Of a stretch of DNA of 64,000 bases, positions 34,029 through 45,421 are shown piece by piece. The notes below the pieces were generated by a model. It did no database searches, was not told the origin of the DNA, and saw nothing but the letters and a program-made list of their open reading frames with translations. Each line of letters opens with the position of its first letter. Within the stretch, counting starts at the first letter, position 1. This stretch comes from Heliocybe sulcata (taxonomy: Eukaryota > Basidiomycota > Agaricomycetes > Gloeophyllales > Gloeophyllaceae). The stretch lies in assembly GCA_004369045.1 (NCBI GenBank), contig ML213518.1, positions 88,690-152,689 on the forward strand, written 5' to 3'. The translations under genes and the position numbers were made by a program.

Positions 34029-37000
34029 TAAGGTTGACCACGGGTGGCGGGTAACCCGCCGGTGTTTGACCCGAGGGTACGTCGGGTACGGGTCGGGGTC
34101 TGGATATTGGAACCCGGACCAGACCGTGGACCCGTCCCCCGGTTCAGCAGGTTTGTCTGGGTTTAGCTGTAGCTTTGCTGGATGCGAGAGGTTTCATTGA
34201 GGTCTCCCCACTTTGAAGTCCGCTGCTCCACGTATCAATGGGTGACGTGGCTCCTCTTCGTCTCTCCAACACTGTCGGCGGCCCCAACATCGCATTGTGA
34301 GCAACATCTAGCCATGAAGTCATTGATTTTGCAGCTCTCGCTGATTTGATGCAAGAGCGCGCTCACTGGCCGCAGGGCTAGGTTGTAAGTGAGATGATCG
34401 TCTCAAATTTACTACTTGGCTCATGAGTCTGACAGGTTGATCTCAAGGTGCCTGCTCCTATTGTACATGGCTGTTGCGGTAGGTTCTGCGTCAGCGCTCT
34501 CCCTACAAGTGACACCCCGTTTCGGATGCTGGCTGTTTTTTTCTCCTCTATACATTTCGCTAGGTACCAGCAGAATAGAGCGGATGTCTCAGTATTCAAG
34601 GAATCTCCGGTCCCTTTCCCAATGTCATGGCAGCCGTGTAAGTTCAGATTAACCAGCCCTAGGTGAGAGATGGTGAGGAACAGCGGAAACAGACGTCCGA
34701 GAGCCTATAGTATAAATGGGTTTGAAAAAAGGTGATACCATCGTTCAGCATGTCGTCTGCACTGCGATGGGAGCGGAAGCCATCTGCAAAGGTCAGGGAG
34801 GCGGCGGAGGCGGCATCTGCTGTTCCCTCTGGTTCAAAAAGCTCTCGTGGCAACCTCTCGTCAGCGGCGTCAAAACTCAAGGCAAAAGTCTCATCTGGCT
34901 CGACGGCCCTCGTTCGCCCTCTCAAGAAGGCCCGTTCGGTCATCACCTCGATAAGTTCCCACACCTCTGCACGTTCGAAGTCTCCAGCATCGTCGAACCG
35001 GTCAAGTGCTTTGTCATCAGATATCCCAGCGGCTGCTGATCTCGAAAGCCGAGCCCACTCAGATGACCATCAGACGACATCTGCCATCTCTGTCGATGCC
35101 GAAATACCGAGTTTACAAGTCAGTTCGGACAGTTCAGACGATGAGGAGACGCCAGCAGAACAGCTTGGTAAGCATTAGATTGTCGCATTCGAGGTCCATA
35201 CAGCTAATCATTGTCCTAGAGCGCCTCCAAAAGACATGGAAATCGCCCGTATACTCATTTTTCAAGATAACCGAAGTCAAAATTCAGCAGGTCGACGATC
35301 GCCCATGTCATTTCTTTCCCTGTGCCACTCCGTGTTGCAAGGCCGCGTTGAAGGGTGTTCGCTGCTTCCAGGATTCCAAGGACAAGTCATCAACTTCGAA
35401 CCTCAAGTCCCACGCAATACAGTGCTTTGGTGCTGAACAGGTGCAAGCGGCATTTGATGGGAAGATGCCAAAAGTCCGGGATGGCTCCATCTTCGCTGCT
35501 TTCGCAAGGCAAGGCCAGCGACCTGTCCAAGTCTCGTACCGCGCTCATACGAGCACTGAAGCACGGTGAGTTTATGACAAACGCCTTATGCTCTTTTGTA
35601 CTGATTTGAGTTGACCAGCGCCCACATTGTGAAATGGCTAACGGAGAGCAACCGCCCACTACATCTCATTGACGACCGGGAGTTCCAAGAGCTCATGACC
35701 GCTGGACGGCCCAGTCTCCATCTGCCATCGAGGTCCACCATCACCCGTGATATCAAAGCATGCTTCGAGTGGTGCAAGGACCGGATTGCGAAACTCCTTT
35801 GGGTAAGGTGTGAACCACAACACTCCGTACTTGTTTGACGAAGCGCCTTCATTGCAGGAGCACCCGGGCTCGATAAATTTTGCCACTGATGCATGGACAT
35901 CCCCAAATCACCGCGCCTTTGTGGCTTGGACAGCTCACATCGAATATCAGGGTAATCTCCTCTCATTTTTATTAGACATTATCGAAGTTCCAGAGGTACG
36001 TCCTTAGCGGTATAGGTGACATCATACTAATAGACTACTTCAGTCGCATACGGGTACAAGCCTAGCAAGAGCATTCCAGAACATGCTGGTCGACTATGGG
36101 CTGGAAGAAAAGGTGGGTGTCACATCTCAATATTGACAGGCAAAGGGAAATACTCATTGTACTGCTACAGATCCTTTCATTCAACGGCGACAATGCCACG
36201 TCGAATGACACTCAAACTGATGCTCTCCACCGTGCGAAGAATTCGTTCCACAAAGCCAATCGAGTACGCTGCTTTAATCATACGATCAATCTTGCAGCAA
36301 AGTCGCTCTTGTGCCCATTCAATACTGCGCTTGCAAATGACCCTGACTCGGTAGCAGAGGCCAATTCATCCATTGCCGAGCCTACTGGCGGTGATGAGGA
36401 CGCTGACCTTCCAGTACTTGAGGAACTCTCGGATGATGAGGATAACTTTGCGGGTGATGTTGAAGACGAGGATGCGATAGAGGAAGAAGGTGTCGTTGAT
36501 GAGCTGAATGTCTTGGATGCGGGACGGCAAAGTGAAGTGCTCAAAGAGACGGGCGCAGTTCGCAATACTTTGACCAAGGTATCTATTACATCTTCTAACT
36601 TGCTCCTGCGTACTCTTAACCATCTGCTTTTATAGGTTCGGAAGCTTTCTTTTGCGGTCATACATTCATCTACGATTGTTCTCCCGGCCTGGTGTCGGGC
36701 CTGCAAAGACCATGGCCTTACTCCCAGGCTGATTCCACATGATGTGGTGACAAGGTGGAACTCAACGTATGATATGGTAAAGTTTGCATTGTCGTACCGC
36801 AAGCCGGTCGACGATATCACTGGCGACAAGTCCCTGAAGCTTTGGCAATATGAGCTGGAAGAAGATGACTGGGATATCATAGCAGATCTTGTTCGTGTTC
36901 TGCAGGTACGGAGACCAATCCAATGTCTTACTGTCTACTGATCAACGTGTAGATCTTCAAGACGGCGACGTTATTCTTCTCCCAGGACACTGTGGCATCA

Positions 37001-38067
37001 ATCGCCAATGTGATCCCCACCATGGACATGATCGACAAGATGTTGACCCGCCGTGATGGTCACTCGTATCATCCAGCTATCCCTCCCGCTATGCAGCTTG
37101 CCAAGGCTACGATCAACTGCTATTACAGCTGTACCGATGATTCAGATGTATATCAAATTGCCATGGGTACGTTGAACCGCCATTGTTCATCATTGATGGC
37201 TTACTGAAGCTTGGGTAGTGTTGCATCCCGGCCTCAAGCTCGAGTATTTCCGTAAGCATGACTGGGAGCCGGAATGGATTGCAACTGCCAAGGACCTCGT
37301 CTACAAGGGCTACAGGAAATACGAATCACGTGGGAGCTATGCCAAACACATCAATGAGAAGACAGCGCAAGACGTGGTGCGTAGCGTCGCAAGATATTAC
37401 TACCTGTCTAGGGTATGCTAACAACTCTGATTGCTTAGGACACTCCAGACAACTTCGCAATGTTCGCGAACATCTCACTTGCGGGTGAGGTTCCACCCGC
37501 AAACGAGCTTGACCAGTATCTTGGGACTAGCGTCGAAGATGTCAAGGACCCGATCAAGTGGTGGAATGATCATCAGCAGGCGTATCCGCAGCTGTCTCGT
37601 ATGGCTCTCGATTATCTCTCAGTACCTGCCACCTCCACCGCTGTTGAACGCGTGTTCTCGCAAGGACGACAACTGCTTCATTTTACTCGTAACCGTCTCT
37701 CTCCTACTTTCTTCCGTGCTATCCTTTGCCTGGGTGCTTGGGGACGTAGGGACCTCTTGCTTATGGATGATTTAACTAGTGCTATTACTACGAGAAAGTG
37801 CAAGCGGGTGGTTGAGGAAGAAGAGGACATCGAGCTTATAGACGGATAGGTTATTATACGATGTATATTCCTATTTGTATGCTATGATAACTGACACCCA
37901 AGCCTACTTACTGTGACATACCCGTCGGTGTAAGGCCCACACGGTTTTGCTGCATACCGCGGTCTTCGTGGAGGGTTTTCAACCCGTACTACCGAGGGTT
38001 GCGGGATAGGAGGGTACGGGTGCGGTGTCAGCCTTGAGCCCCGCGGTGTCACCCATGACCAACCCTA
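34029..38067 (+). mobile_element. Complete hAT-family DNA transposon, 4039 bp
   Basis: The element is flanked by a perfect 8-bp duplication. Left end TAAGGTTGACCACGGGTG and right end (reverse complement) TAGGGTTGGTCATGGGTG match at 15 of 18 positions. A perfect hairpin with 7-bp arms, GGCGGGT-A-ACCCGCC, lies at 34046-34060, and GGGTACGG words occur near both ends. The single internal gene is intact over ten exons. It interrupts the coding sequence of a small acidic protein. An intact gene and a perfect duplication suggest a recent and possibly still mobile copy. Confidence 0.9.
34750..37849 (+). CDS. hAT transposase with BED-like zinc finger and C-terminal dimerisation domain
   Basis: Ten exons (34750-35167, 35220-35565, 35619-35802, 35858-35995, 36044-36112, 36171-36578, 36636-36905, 36953-37166, 37219-37376, 37439-37849) encode 871 residues with all phases matching. 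The Ser/Lys-rich N-terminus is followed by a BED-like finger (PCHFFPCATPCC, LKSHAIQC). The RNase-H-like core carries DAWTSPNHRAFVAW and SFNGDNATSND, where hAT catalytic aspartates sit, then RCFNHTINLAAKSLL, an acidic insertion and DVVTRWNSTYDM. The C-terminus is the hAT dimerisation region (KWWNDHQQAYPQLSRMALDYL, VPATSTAVERVFSQGR). It catalyses cut-and-paste transposition in the nucleus. No truncation or stop is present. Confidence 0.92.
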
Positions 38068-38075
38068 TGGGCAAC
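38068..38075. repeat. 8-bp target-site duplication, right copy (TGGGCAAC)
   Basis: Identical to 34021-34028, directly abutting the right end of the hAT element. Confidence 0.88.
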
Positions 38076-38143
38076 GCAAGGAAGGCGCCTTCGTGGCAGA
38101 TGTCGCCGATGCTGCTGAAGCTCTCAAAGACGTAGGACAGCAT

Positions 38144-38710
38144 GATGACAGATATGGAGAGGGTGGGAGGCTCGGGAATATAAAGCAAAGTGCGGTGAGT
38201 AGGTTGCGAGAATCTGGGGATAGCTTGCGGGACGTGGTCGTCTTTTATCCGTCACTGTGCGTGGCAGCCGACCCGAGACAGCCTTGTCTGAGGAGGGTGT
38301 GTCGGTCGGCGGCAGTGCGATGGACGGCAAGTCTGAGACCGGCTGACTCCCGAGATGAGGCGATTCGTCGATCGGACGGCTCGGCAGTCACCGCAGTTTT
38401 TCAGACGCGTGCGCAGTGTGACATCACGTGCTACAGGTCGCGTCACAGGCGGTGCGCGGGAAGGACAAGATATGTCACCCGATTATCGTTGTATATCATA
38501 AGTAGTACCGAGCAAGAACTGCCCTTCAGATTCCGAGACCGCGACAACTAATTAATGGAGGCGAAGACTTGCTCTCAGGCGGCGAGCAACTCTTCAAATA
38601 TACTAGTTAGCATCCTGTTGTGTGACGGGCCTAAAATAGCTTTTGTAAAATACCTAAAATAATCGATAGCGGGAGGGGAGACTGAAGGCCAGACCTACAA
38701 CGAATATATG
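38144..38710. other. Upstream region of the interrupted acidic-protein gene, no other gene seen
   Basis: This 567-bp stretch should hold the promoter of the minus-strand acidic-protein gene. A TTTATATT stretch on the minus strand about 40 bp before its ATG could be a TATA-like element. Nothing else is supported. Confidence 0.35.
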
Positions 38711-39200
38711 NNNNNNNNNNNNNNNNNNNNNNNNNNNNNNNNNNNNNNNNNNNNNNNNNNNNNNNNNNNNNNNNNNNNNNNNNNNNNNNNNNNNNNNNNN
38801 NNNNNNNNNNNNNNNNNNNNNNNNNNNNNNNNNNNNNNNNNNNNNNNNNNNNNNNNNNNNNNNNNNNNNNNNNNNNNNNNNNNNNNNNNNNNNNNNNNNN
38901 NNNNNNNNNNNNNNNNNNNNNNNNNNNNNNNNNNNNNNNNNNNNNNNNNNNNNNNNNNNNNNNNNNNNNNNNNNNNNNNNNNNNNNNNNNNNNNNNNNNN
39001 NNNNNNNNNNNNNNNNNNNNNNNNNNNNNNNNNNNNNNNNNNNNNNNNNNNNNNNNNNNNNNNNNNNNNNNNNNNNNNNNNNNNNNNNNNNNNNNNNNNN
39101 NNNNNNNNNNNNNNNNNNNNNNNNNNNNNNNNNNNNNNNNNNNNNNNNNNNNNNNNNNNNNNNNNNNNNNNNNNNNNNNNNNNNNNNNNNNNNNNNNNNN
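38711..39200. other. Assembly gap (490 N)
   Basis: Run of undetermined bases. Any open frame crossing it is meaningless. Confidence 1.
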
Positions 39201-40485
39201 GTCAACGCTGGCTCCGAGCACAGCCAGCGGGACCGAGGTATGCTGATATATGTAGATATTAGGCTAGGAAAGACTCTAAATCTCGGTCAACGGGTCGGGC
39301 AGGCTGGACGCCACCCGAGCCACATGGCGCTATCTCGATCCGGAAGGACCATTTCCGAATATGGACTAATGTGACTAGTCCGCAGTGTCTAGCTACGTGC
39401 TGACAAAAATAGCGATACACAACACATCCGGTGGGAACAGGCTGGCTCGTGTCGCGTACCGTGCTTGCTACAAGATACACCTCCGCGTTTTGCGCTCGCT
39501 TGCATAGAAATCATCACCGAAGCTACCAATTATGCACTGTTCTTGAGAGTATACAAGGTGTGCAGAAAGTTGCGTACGAGACACACGCTCCTGGAATTCC
39601 GGAAGTGACATGACAATGGGAAGTGCGCCAAAAAAGATTTGTCAAGGGCGTCTCCATATCGCAGGGACGCGAGCTCAGAAGCTCTGCTGAGCAGTGGTTG
39701 AGCATTTATAAGATTCTATAACGAAACGGAACAAGGCTTGAGCCTGGATCAAACAGGTGCAGCACATTCTTTTCAGGAGGTTTGTCGCAAATCAGCGCAC
39801 CGTCGGCGGCTTGTTCACTTTGAGTCTTAATACGTGCGATACCGCAACCTCCGCATCGATACTTCAAGCCCGCAGGCGGGCGTGCATGTGATCCTGATCT
39901 TATTCTCCGGGAGCATGGAGCGGTTTACATAAAGAGTTCAAGCATCAAGGCGTACATGTGCACAGATCGTAAGAGACCTGCAAGCAGGCAACGACCCCAT
40001 GATACATGCAAGGCTGAGCGCTACCCCCCAAGGCAAGAGAAAGACTGTCCGGCGTTTGGCAAGCATGAAGAGGCTCCAGAGTATCAAGAGATGTGTTTGC
40101 CAACGATATAGACCTTCCAGCCCAGCGCGAGGTCGTATTGATATTCGAACTTGATCAGAGGTGACTCAGTCCACGACGTCTCAGAGAAGTCGTTCGTGCC
40201 ATTTATATCTCCAGCACTGTGTATTCGAGAGTGGACAGAAGAGCGAGCATGGACTCCTGGCCATTATGCGATACTTCTGAAGTCGTTGGGTGGCGGAGAG
40301 CGGAGAGAGGAGAAATGAGGTGATAAGGAAATTAGCTTCGGTCGCACGACTCGGTGCTCCCAGCTTGGACCCAACCATCCGCCGCTGCCCCGCACGGCGA
40401 GCACGTCGCTGCTACACCGAGTCTCTCGTCCTTAGCGACCTCTGCAGACCCCTCTAACGATTTCACGCCTATTACGACCGCTATC
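39201..40485. other. Intergenic, no gene seen
   Basis: About 1.3 kb between the gap and the DUF4203-type gene. Only short unsupported frames are present on both strands. The last 300 bp are probably promoter and 5' leader of the next gene. Confidence 0.4.
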
Positions 40486-42444
40486 ATGTCTACCGCCAAC
40501 TCCACCGAATCCTCGACTCTCGTATCTCTCCTACCCACGACGTCTTATACCCTCGCTTACGCACTACCACTTCTATTTATTTCTTTTCTGCTTACTTATG
40601 CTGGTGCTTTCCTTACTCTCGACCGCACGCGGACATTCGCCCCGCGCGCGGATGCTATGGACGTGAAGATGCCCGCTGCGTATATCCCGGACAAGAAGAG
40701 TCGATTTGTCTGGCTTCTGGAAGGCGGACTTGGTGGATTGGCATCCGGATATGCATTTGGAGGTACGAGGTCCGTTGTGAGGGCGGGGATATCTCATTTA
40801 CATGCTCTTGTCCTGTCAAGCCCACTGCGCAACCTTCTTCGCTCTCCTTATTCCGAACGTGTCAAGCTATGCTGTCCTGAGCTACAAGTCGTTTCTAGCA
40901 GTATGGCTGCTCTCTGCTATAGCCATGACTCTTCTGGCTGGCCGCTGGAAATACGCTGCTCTGGTACTGTCTGGCATCTCAGGCGGGTAAGTACTCTGAC
41001 GTCCAACCATCAATCATCACAGCTCAATAACTGCGCCTCCATTCTCTATCAGGGTCACCCTGGCACTCTCTTTCTCCGTCATTGTACACCCGTCTCTCCT
41101 GACCCGCATCGTCCTCCCATGCATCTTCATCCCTCTCATCACTGTCCCAATCCTTCTCCCCTTCCCCCGCGTGCAGCATTCTTCCCTCCGCATTGCTTGT
41201 TCCTCTACGGGCGCGTTCGGTCTAGTGGTGTCTATCGCACTGCTAACCGGCGTTGCTCCTTGGGCGAATGTCTGGGAACGACTCTGGGTCAGCGACGGTG
41301 CCGGCTGGGGCGTCGGCAAGGAAAAGGGGCTCAGTGCTGGGTATTGTTTATTTTTGACTACCGGTGTTGCGATGGACTGGCTTTTGAAGAGACAGTTTGG
41401 AGAGAACCCGGATCAGGTGCGTCGCAGTCTCCTTGATCCAGTTACCGATATCTGATTCTGATTGTGATACGATCCTAGAAATGGGACAGCTACCTAGCCA
41501 ACTACACGAAATACCTTCCGAACGCAAATGACCGGGCAGGCTACTTCCAACCACTCCAATCGGCGTGGTCGAAATGGTTCCCCTCGCATGGAGAGGATAA
41601 AGACCCTTTGTTCTCCCATACCGCCCCGGATCACATCTCCTTTGCGGACTCAATGTCCAAGCGCGACATTCCATTGCCGCCATACTCACCCGGACCCGTT
41701 CCCGGGAAGCTGCACAAAGCTCGGTCAATCAGCTTCATGGACCCCAAATCCCAGGATGGTGCGTTCGAGTACGAGCGTAGACCTGCGTTCCTGCGGAAAG
41801 CGAGCTCGAAGAAGAGCATTGGTACTGGGAAGCGGTCAAGGGAAGCTATCAAGTTCCGACCGCTTGCCGTAGAAGAGCTCTCCAGTGATTCCGAAGACGA
41901 GCATGAACAAGGGTACTTCGATCTGAAGAGTCAGCCGCGGCCGAAGGGCTTCGTTCCGAAAAAGACGGCCAGCACCGGGTCGGGGAGGACAGCTGTTGAA
42001 GAGACAGATGTAGAGAAGGAGAGAAGAACCATCGGGAAGGCTCTGGGCAAGGATGCGCCAGAGTATTCGGACTACGAGGAGGACGTGACTGTCAGCGCCG
42101 AGAAGGAGCGGTTGGCAAGGGAGAATGAGAGGAGGCAGCCTGGGTGGAGTCCAGAGTTCATCAGGAGGGCTTCGCTGAATAGTTCAGGCTCCGGCTCGGG
42201 AAGCAAGCGCAGCGAGTCTACCGCTGTCGGTACGCCTGCGCCCGCGGGTGCGGTGCCCATGACGCCGTCGCTTATCAAGGCTCTGGACCGGATCTCCGCT
42301 GCTCAGCAAGCTGTGTATGGTCCGAGTGGTCCCTCTACGCCTGTGGCTGATGAAGGCTTACCAAGTTCGCAGCCGGACAAGGGCGCTAGGTGGGAGACGT
42401 TCTGGAGGGATGTAAAGGCGAAGGCGGGGCAGGAGGTGCGGTGA
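40486..42444 (+). CDS. Multi-pass membrane protein, DUF4203/TM7S3-TM198-like
   Basis: Exons 40486-40762, 40821-40986, 41053-41416 and 41479-42444 encode 590 residues in a continuous frame. The first about 300 residues are hydrophobic with six or more membrane segments, for example YALPLLFISFLLTYAGAFLT, CATFFALLIPNVSSYAVL, FLAVWLLSAIAMTLLAG and FGLVVSIALLTGVAPWANV. Gly-rich turns such as LEGGLGGLASGYAFGG and LSGISGGVTLALSF are typical of the DUF4203 (TMEM198-like) domain. The C-terminal 300 residues are hydrophilic, charged and Ser-rich and likely cytosolic (SSDSEDEHEQGYFD). Molecular function is unknown for fungal members. The family call is by pattern and less certain than the membrane topology. 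Confidence 0.72.
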
Positions 42445-43098
42445 TATGGGTGAGAGATGTTATCTATTGATTTTGGTGGACTTGGTGATGTTTTGTTACG
42501 AGTTCACGACCGTCACGACGTATCTTTATTGCTGCTGATTTGATAGTTGTTCGTCATTCTAGTTGACTTATTGCCTTACGCTTGTAGGTGCTTCCTTGAG
42601 CATGTTTAATGTACTGTGCCGATTATATATTGGACGGTCAGTGACCTGTTACACCTCATACGTTCATCATTATTGTCGTATTCCGAGGATGCTCATTGCA
42701 GCAAGCAGTCCTCCGCGGGCAAGGTGTGTGGCTCCCACGTGTTCTAAGATGCCTAATCCGGGACAAAGTCACTCGTTTGCGGCATCACCGAGAGACAAGG
42801 GCAAGCCTAAAACCGAATCGCCGTTCATATCTGCGGACAAAGTTGTCGCACAAATTTGTTTACGAAAGTCCTTGTTTCTTGATCCAACAGCATGCAGCTA
42901 ACGACACTAGGATGGTAACAAAGTAGCATCCGAGAAGGATTACAAGGGTAAGGACGCTATTGGCTCTTGCCCTCCTCTCATAAGACCCCATGTTCATAGC
43001 AATGGTGCGTCTCCCTCTGCGACTCTCTTTTCGCGTCTGCGGCGCATTCCCGACTAATTTATAACTGAATCTTGAGGTTTCTTGTATACTCACTCTCC
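42445..43098. other. Intergenic upstream of the STE3 receptor
   Basis: 654 bp with no supported gene. I looked for a short pheromone-precursor frame ending in a CaaX box on both strands and did not find one. Confidence 0.4.
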
Positions 43099-44714
43099 AT
43101 GGTCGCCGACGTCCCCAACTCTGTCTTCTCGGCTTTCTCATTTATTGGATTCATTCTTGTATCGGTGCCCTTCTATTGGCATTTAGAAGGTGTGTAGAAA
43201 TCATAGTTTCTTGAAGATAATGCTGACGAGTAGGTTAGCTTGGAATACCGGCACTTGCCTTTATATGGGCTGGACCGCTGTCCAGCTATTGAACTCCTTC
43301 ATAAACTCTATTGTATGGAACAACAACGCAATTAACTGGGCACCTGTATGGTGCGACATATGTGAGTCACTCTGCGCTGAGTGTCTTCACGCTCTCATTC
43401 TCATCCGTCTAGCAATCCGAATATTCATTGGTGCCAATGTCGGTACCCTTGCGGCATCCTTGTGCATAAACCGCCGACTGTATTATATCTCCAAAGTTCA
43501 GGCAGTCATTGTGAGTAAGAAAGAGGTACGAACGACTATACACGGCTTGCGCATTTTTACTGACGAAATACCTAGAAACAGCGAGCTATCCTCATCGACT
43601 TACTCATAGGGCTCGGGATACCAATCCTGCAGATGGTTCTAGGTATGTTCCTATCAAATATCGTTGCTAAATATCTTAACGTTGCTCTAGCATACGTGGT
43701 ACAAGGTCATCGGTTCGATATCTATGAGAATATAGGATGCTATCCCTTCATCTGGAACACCTGGGTTGCCTATCCTCTCCAGAAGACCTGGCCCTTGGCG
43801 CTCTCGATGGTGTCTGCCTTTTACGCCGGTAAGTTGTGACGTTCTGTTTCCAAATTAAGATCCCTAACAACGCCCCCTAGTTCTCTCAATCATCGAGTTT
43901 GCGAAACGCAAGGCTGAATTCAGCCAGTTCATCTCGGCGCACAACAATCTTACCACCTCTCGCTATTTACGCCTAATGGCTCTCGCCGGTGTTGAGATCC
44001 TCTGCGGTATCCCCCTCTCCGTGTACTCCATCTGGCTCAACGTCACGTACACGCCGGTCTACCCCTGGACGGGATGGGCTGATGTACACTTCAACTTCTC
44101 CCGCGTCGGCCAGGTGCCTGCCGTGATCTGGCACTCGGATCCTGTCCTCCAGGCGTCGCTGGAGTCCAGCAGGTGGTTCTTTGTCATCTGCGCCTTCATA
44201 TTCTTCGGGTTCTTCGGGTTCGCGGACGAAGCTATCAAGCATTACAAGCTTCTTTATGTTTCCTCGGCCAAGCGCCTTGGATTCAACGCTACATTCCCGG
44301 GCTCGAAGGTATCTGGGTCCTCTGTGTACGTGCCTGTTCCTTAACTGTCACTATCTCCCTTCCTGACACCTTATTCCTTACAGCTTGGTCGGCTCGAAAC
44401 CGAGGCCGCCACCTCTGAACACCAGTATGCGCGGTACCGCCAGCATCACGCTCCCGCTCTACCTTGCCAACAGCAAGCAGAAGCAGACCACGCGCAGAAT
44501 CTCCGACCTCTCCTTTTCCGACACCAGCAAACTCGACTCTGTGATCATCATAGGTCCAGATCCCGACTATCGCAAGGACTCACTTGCACCACATCCATCT
44601 GAGGAGCTGGAGTTAGAGTGGCCGGATATCCACATCTCCTCACCGCAGCATGATCCTGATGTCCCAAGATCAGTGATGCCGTCGCCGTACTTGGGGGCTA
44701 GGGAGCTCGTATAA
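43099..44714 (+). CDS. STE3-type pheromone receptor (seven-helix GPCR)
   Basis: Exons 43099-43189, 43239-43361, 43413-43510, 43576-43642, 43691-43828, 43881-44325 and 44384-44714 encode 430 residues with matching phases. Seven hydrophobic helices are visible from FSFIGFILVSVPFYWHL to FFVICAFIFFGFFGFADEA. Class-specific motifs include FYWHLEAWNTGTCLYM, WCDISIRIFIGANVGTLAA, CINRRLYYI, GCYPFIWNTW and the helix-5/6 loop region RYLRLMALAGVEIL. The 110-residue hydrophilic tail is Ser-rich and acidic. These receptors sense lipopeptide pheromones at the plasma membrane and signal through a G protein to the mating MAP-kinase cascade. No pheromone-precursor gene was recognised nearby, so it could be a mating-type (MAT-B) receptor with an overlooked precursor or one of the non-mating-type STE3-like receptors common in Agaricomycetes. 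Confidence 0.93.
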
Positions 44715-45421
44715 GCGTCCCGTCTTTACATGTGATCTTTCTTGTCCAACTCTCTAGAATCTTGTAGCATACGTTCCGTTGTCGCACTCCTTACTGTCAT
44801 CTTTCGTCGTTCATTGTGTTCCGCATACCTCTGTAGCCCACGCATCCCATAGTCTACTACCTCAGATATTCTTGTATGAACAGGTCGTTGTGTCTATTCT
44901 TCTGGAAGAGAACGCATCACCCCGCGGGATTCGTCATAATGGCCTCCGTCCCTCCAGTCGCTGGGCGGAGAATATCAGTCAAGACAGGTCCAGTTCCCGC
45001 GCAGTCTACCGTGGGCATCAGACAACACACGAAGTGCCAGTGGCAGAATATGACAGGGTGGAAGGTGAGTGTGGCACAAACACAAAGTGTGAGAAAATTT
45101 GGCAGGCGAATCGCGATCACACGTGATGCGAGACAACGCGCTAGACTATCTGAAATGGCGGAAATGAGCTCTGCTACCATGTTGCAGGTCCCGTCGTAGG
45201 ATGCTGTGTCTGGGTAAGGTCTCATGTTATCCTTATTGACCGATGATGAAGCGGCACCTGCAACCACACATTTGAGAGGTTCTGCTTCATACTTCATCAT
45301 CGTCAACACTGTCCACAAACGCATACATTATGAAGCCCGTCGGATCATATATTTGAGACGTACTTTAATTATTAGGGGGTATGTAAAGGCCTCCTGGGTA
45401 TCGTAGACTATCGGAAACCAT
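44715..45421. other. Intergenic between convergent genes
   Basis: About 700 bp. Short frames on both strands lack support. No CaaX-type pheromone precursor was identified. Confidence 0.4.

Larger units (their letters stand above)
33509..38143 (-). pseudogene. Small acidic-protein gene interrupted by the hAT element
   Basis: The 5' part is 38068-38143, starting at an ATG that reads MLSYVFESFSSIGDIC. The 3' part is 33509-34020. When the element and one copy of the 8-bp duplication are left out, the pieces sum to 196 codons in one frame. The protein is very acidic, with a run of glutamates (EIEEEEEEEEQ) and a conserved-looking TYDSWVGITYEEFLVKME segment. I recognise no domain. The disruption falls 25 codons after the start, so this copy can hardly make the full product unless the element excises. 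The 5' end could extend further upstream. The reading that this was one gene rests on the exact frame restoration across the duplication. Confidence 0.6.

Noticed and set aside
38631-39262. Long open frames across the N run
   Set aside because: They are artefacts of undetermined bases.
44917-45324. Minus-strand CVVA motif near the STE3 receptor as a pheromone CaaX end
   Set aside because: The codon after CVVA is GGT, not a stop, and the frame continues for over 80 codons without pheromone-like features.
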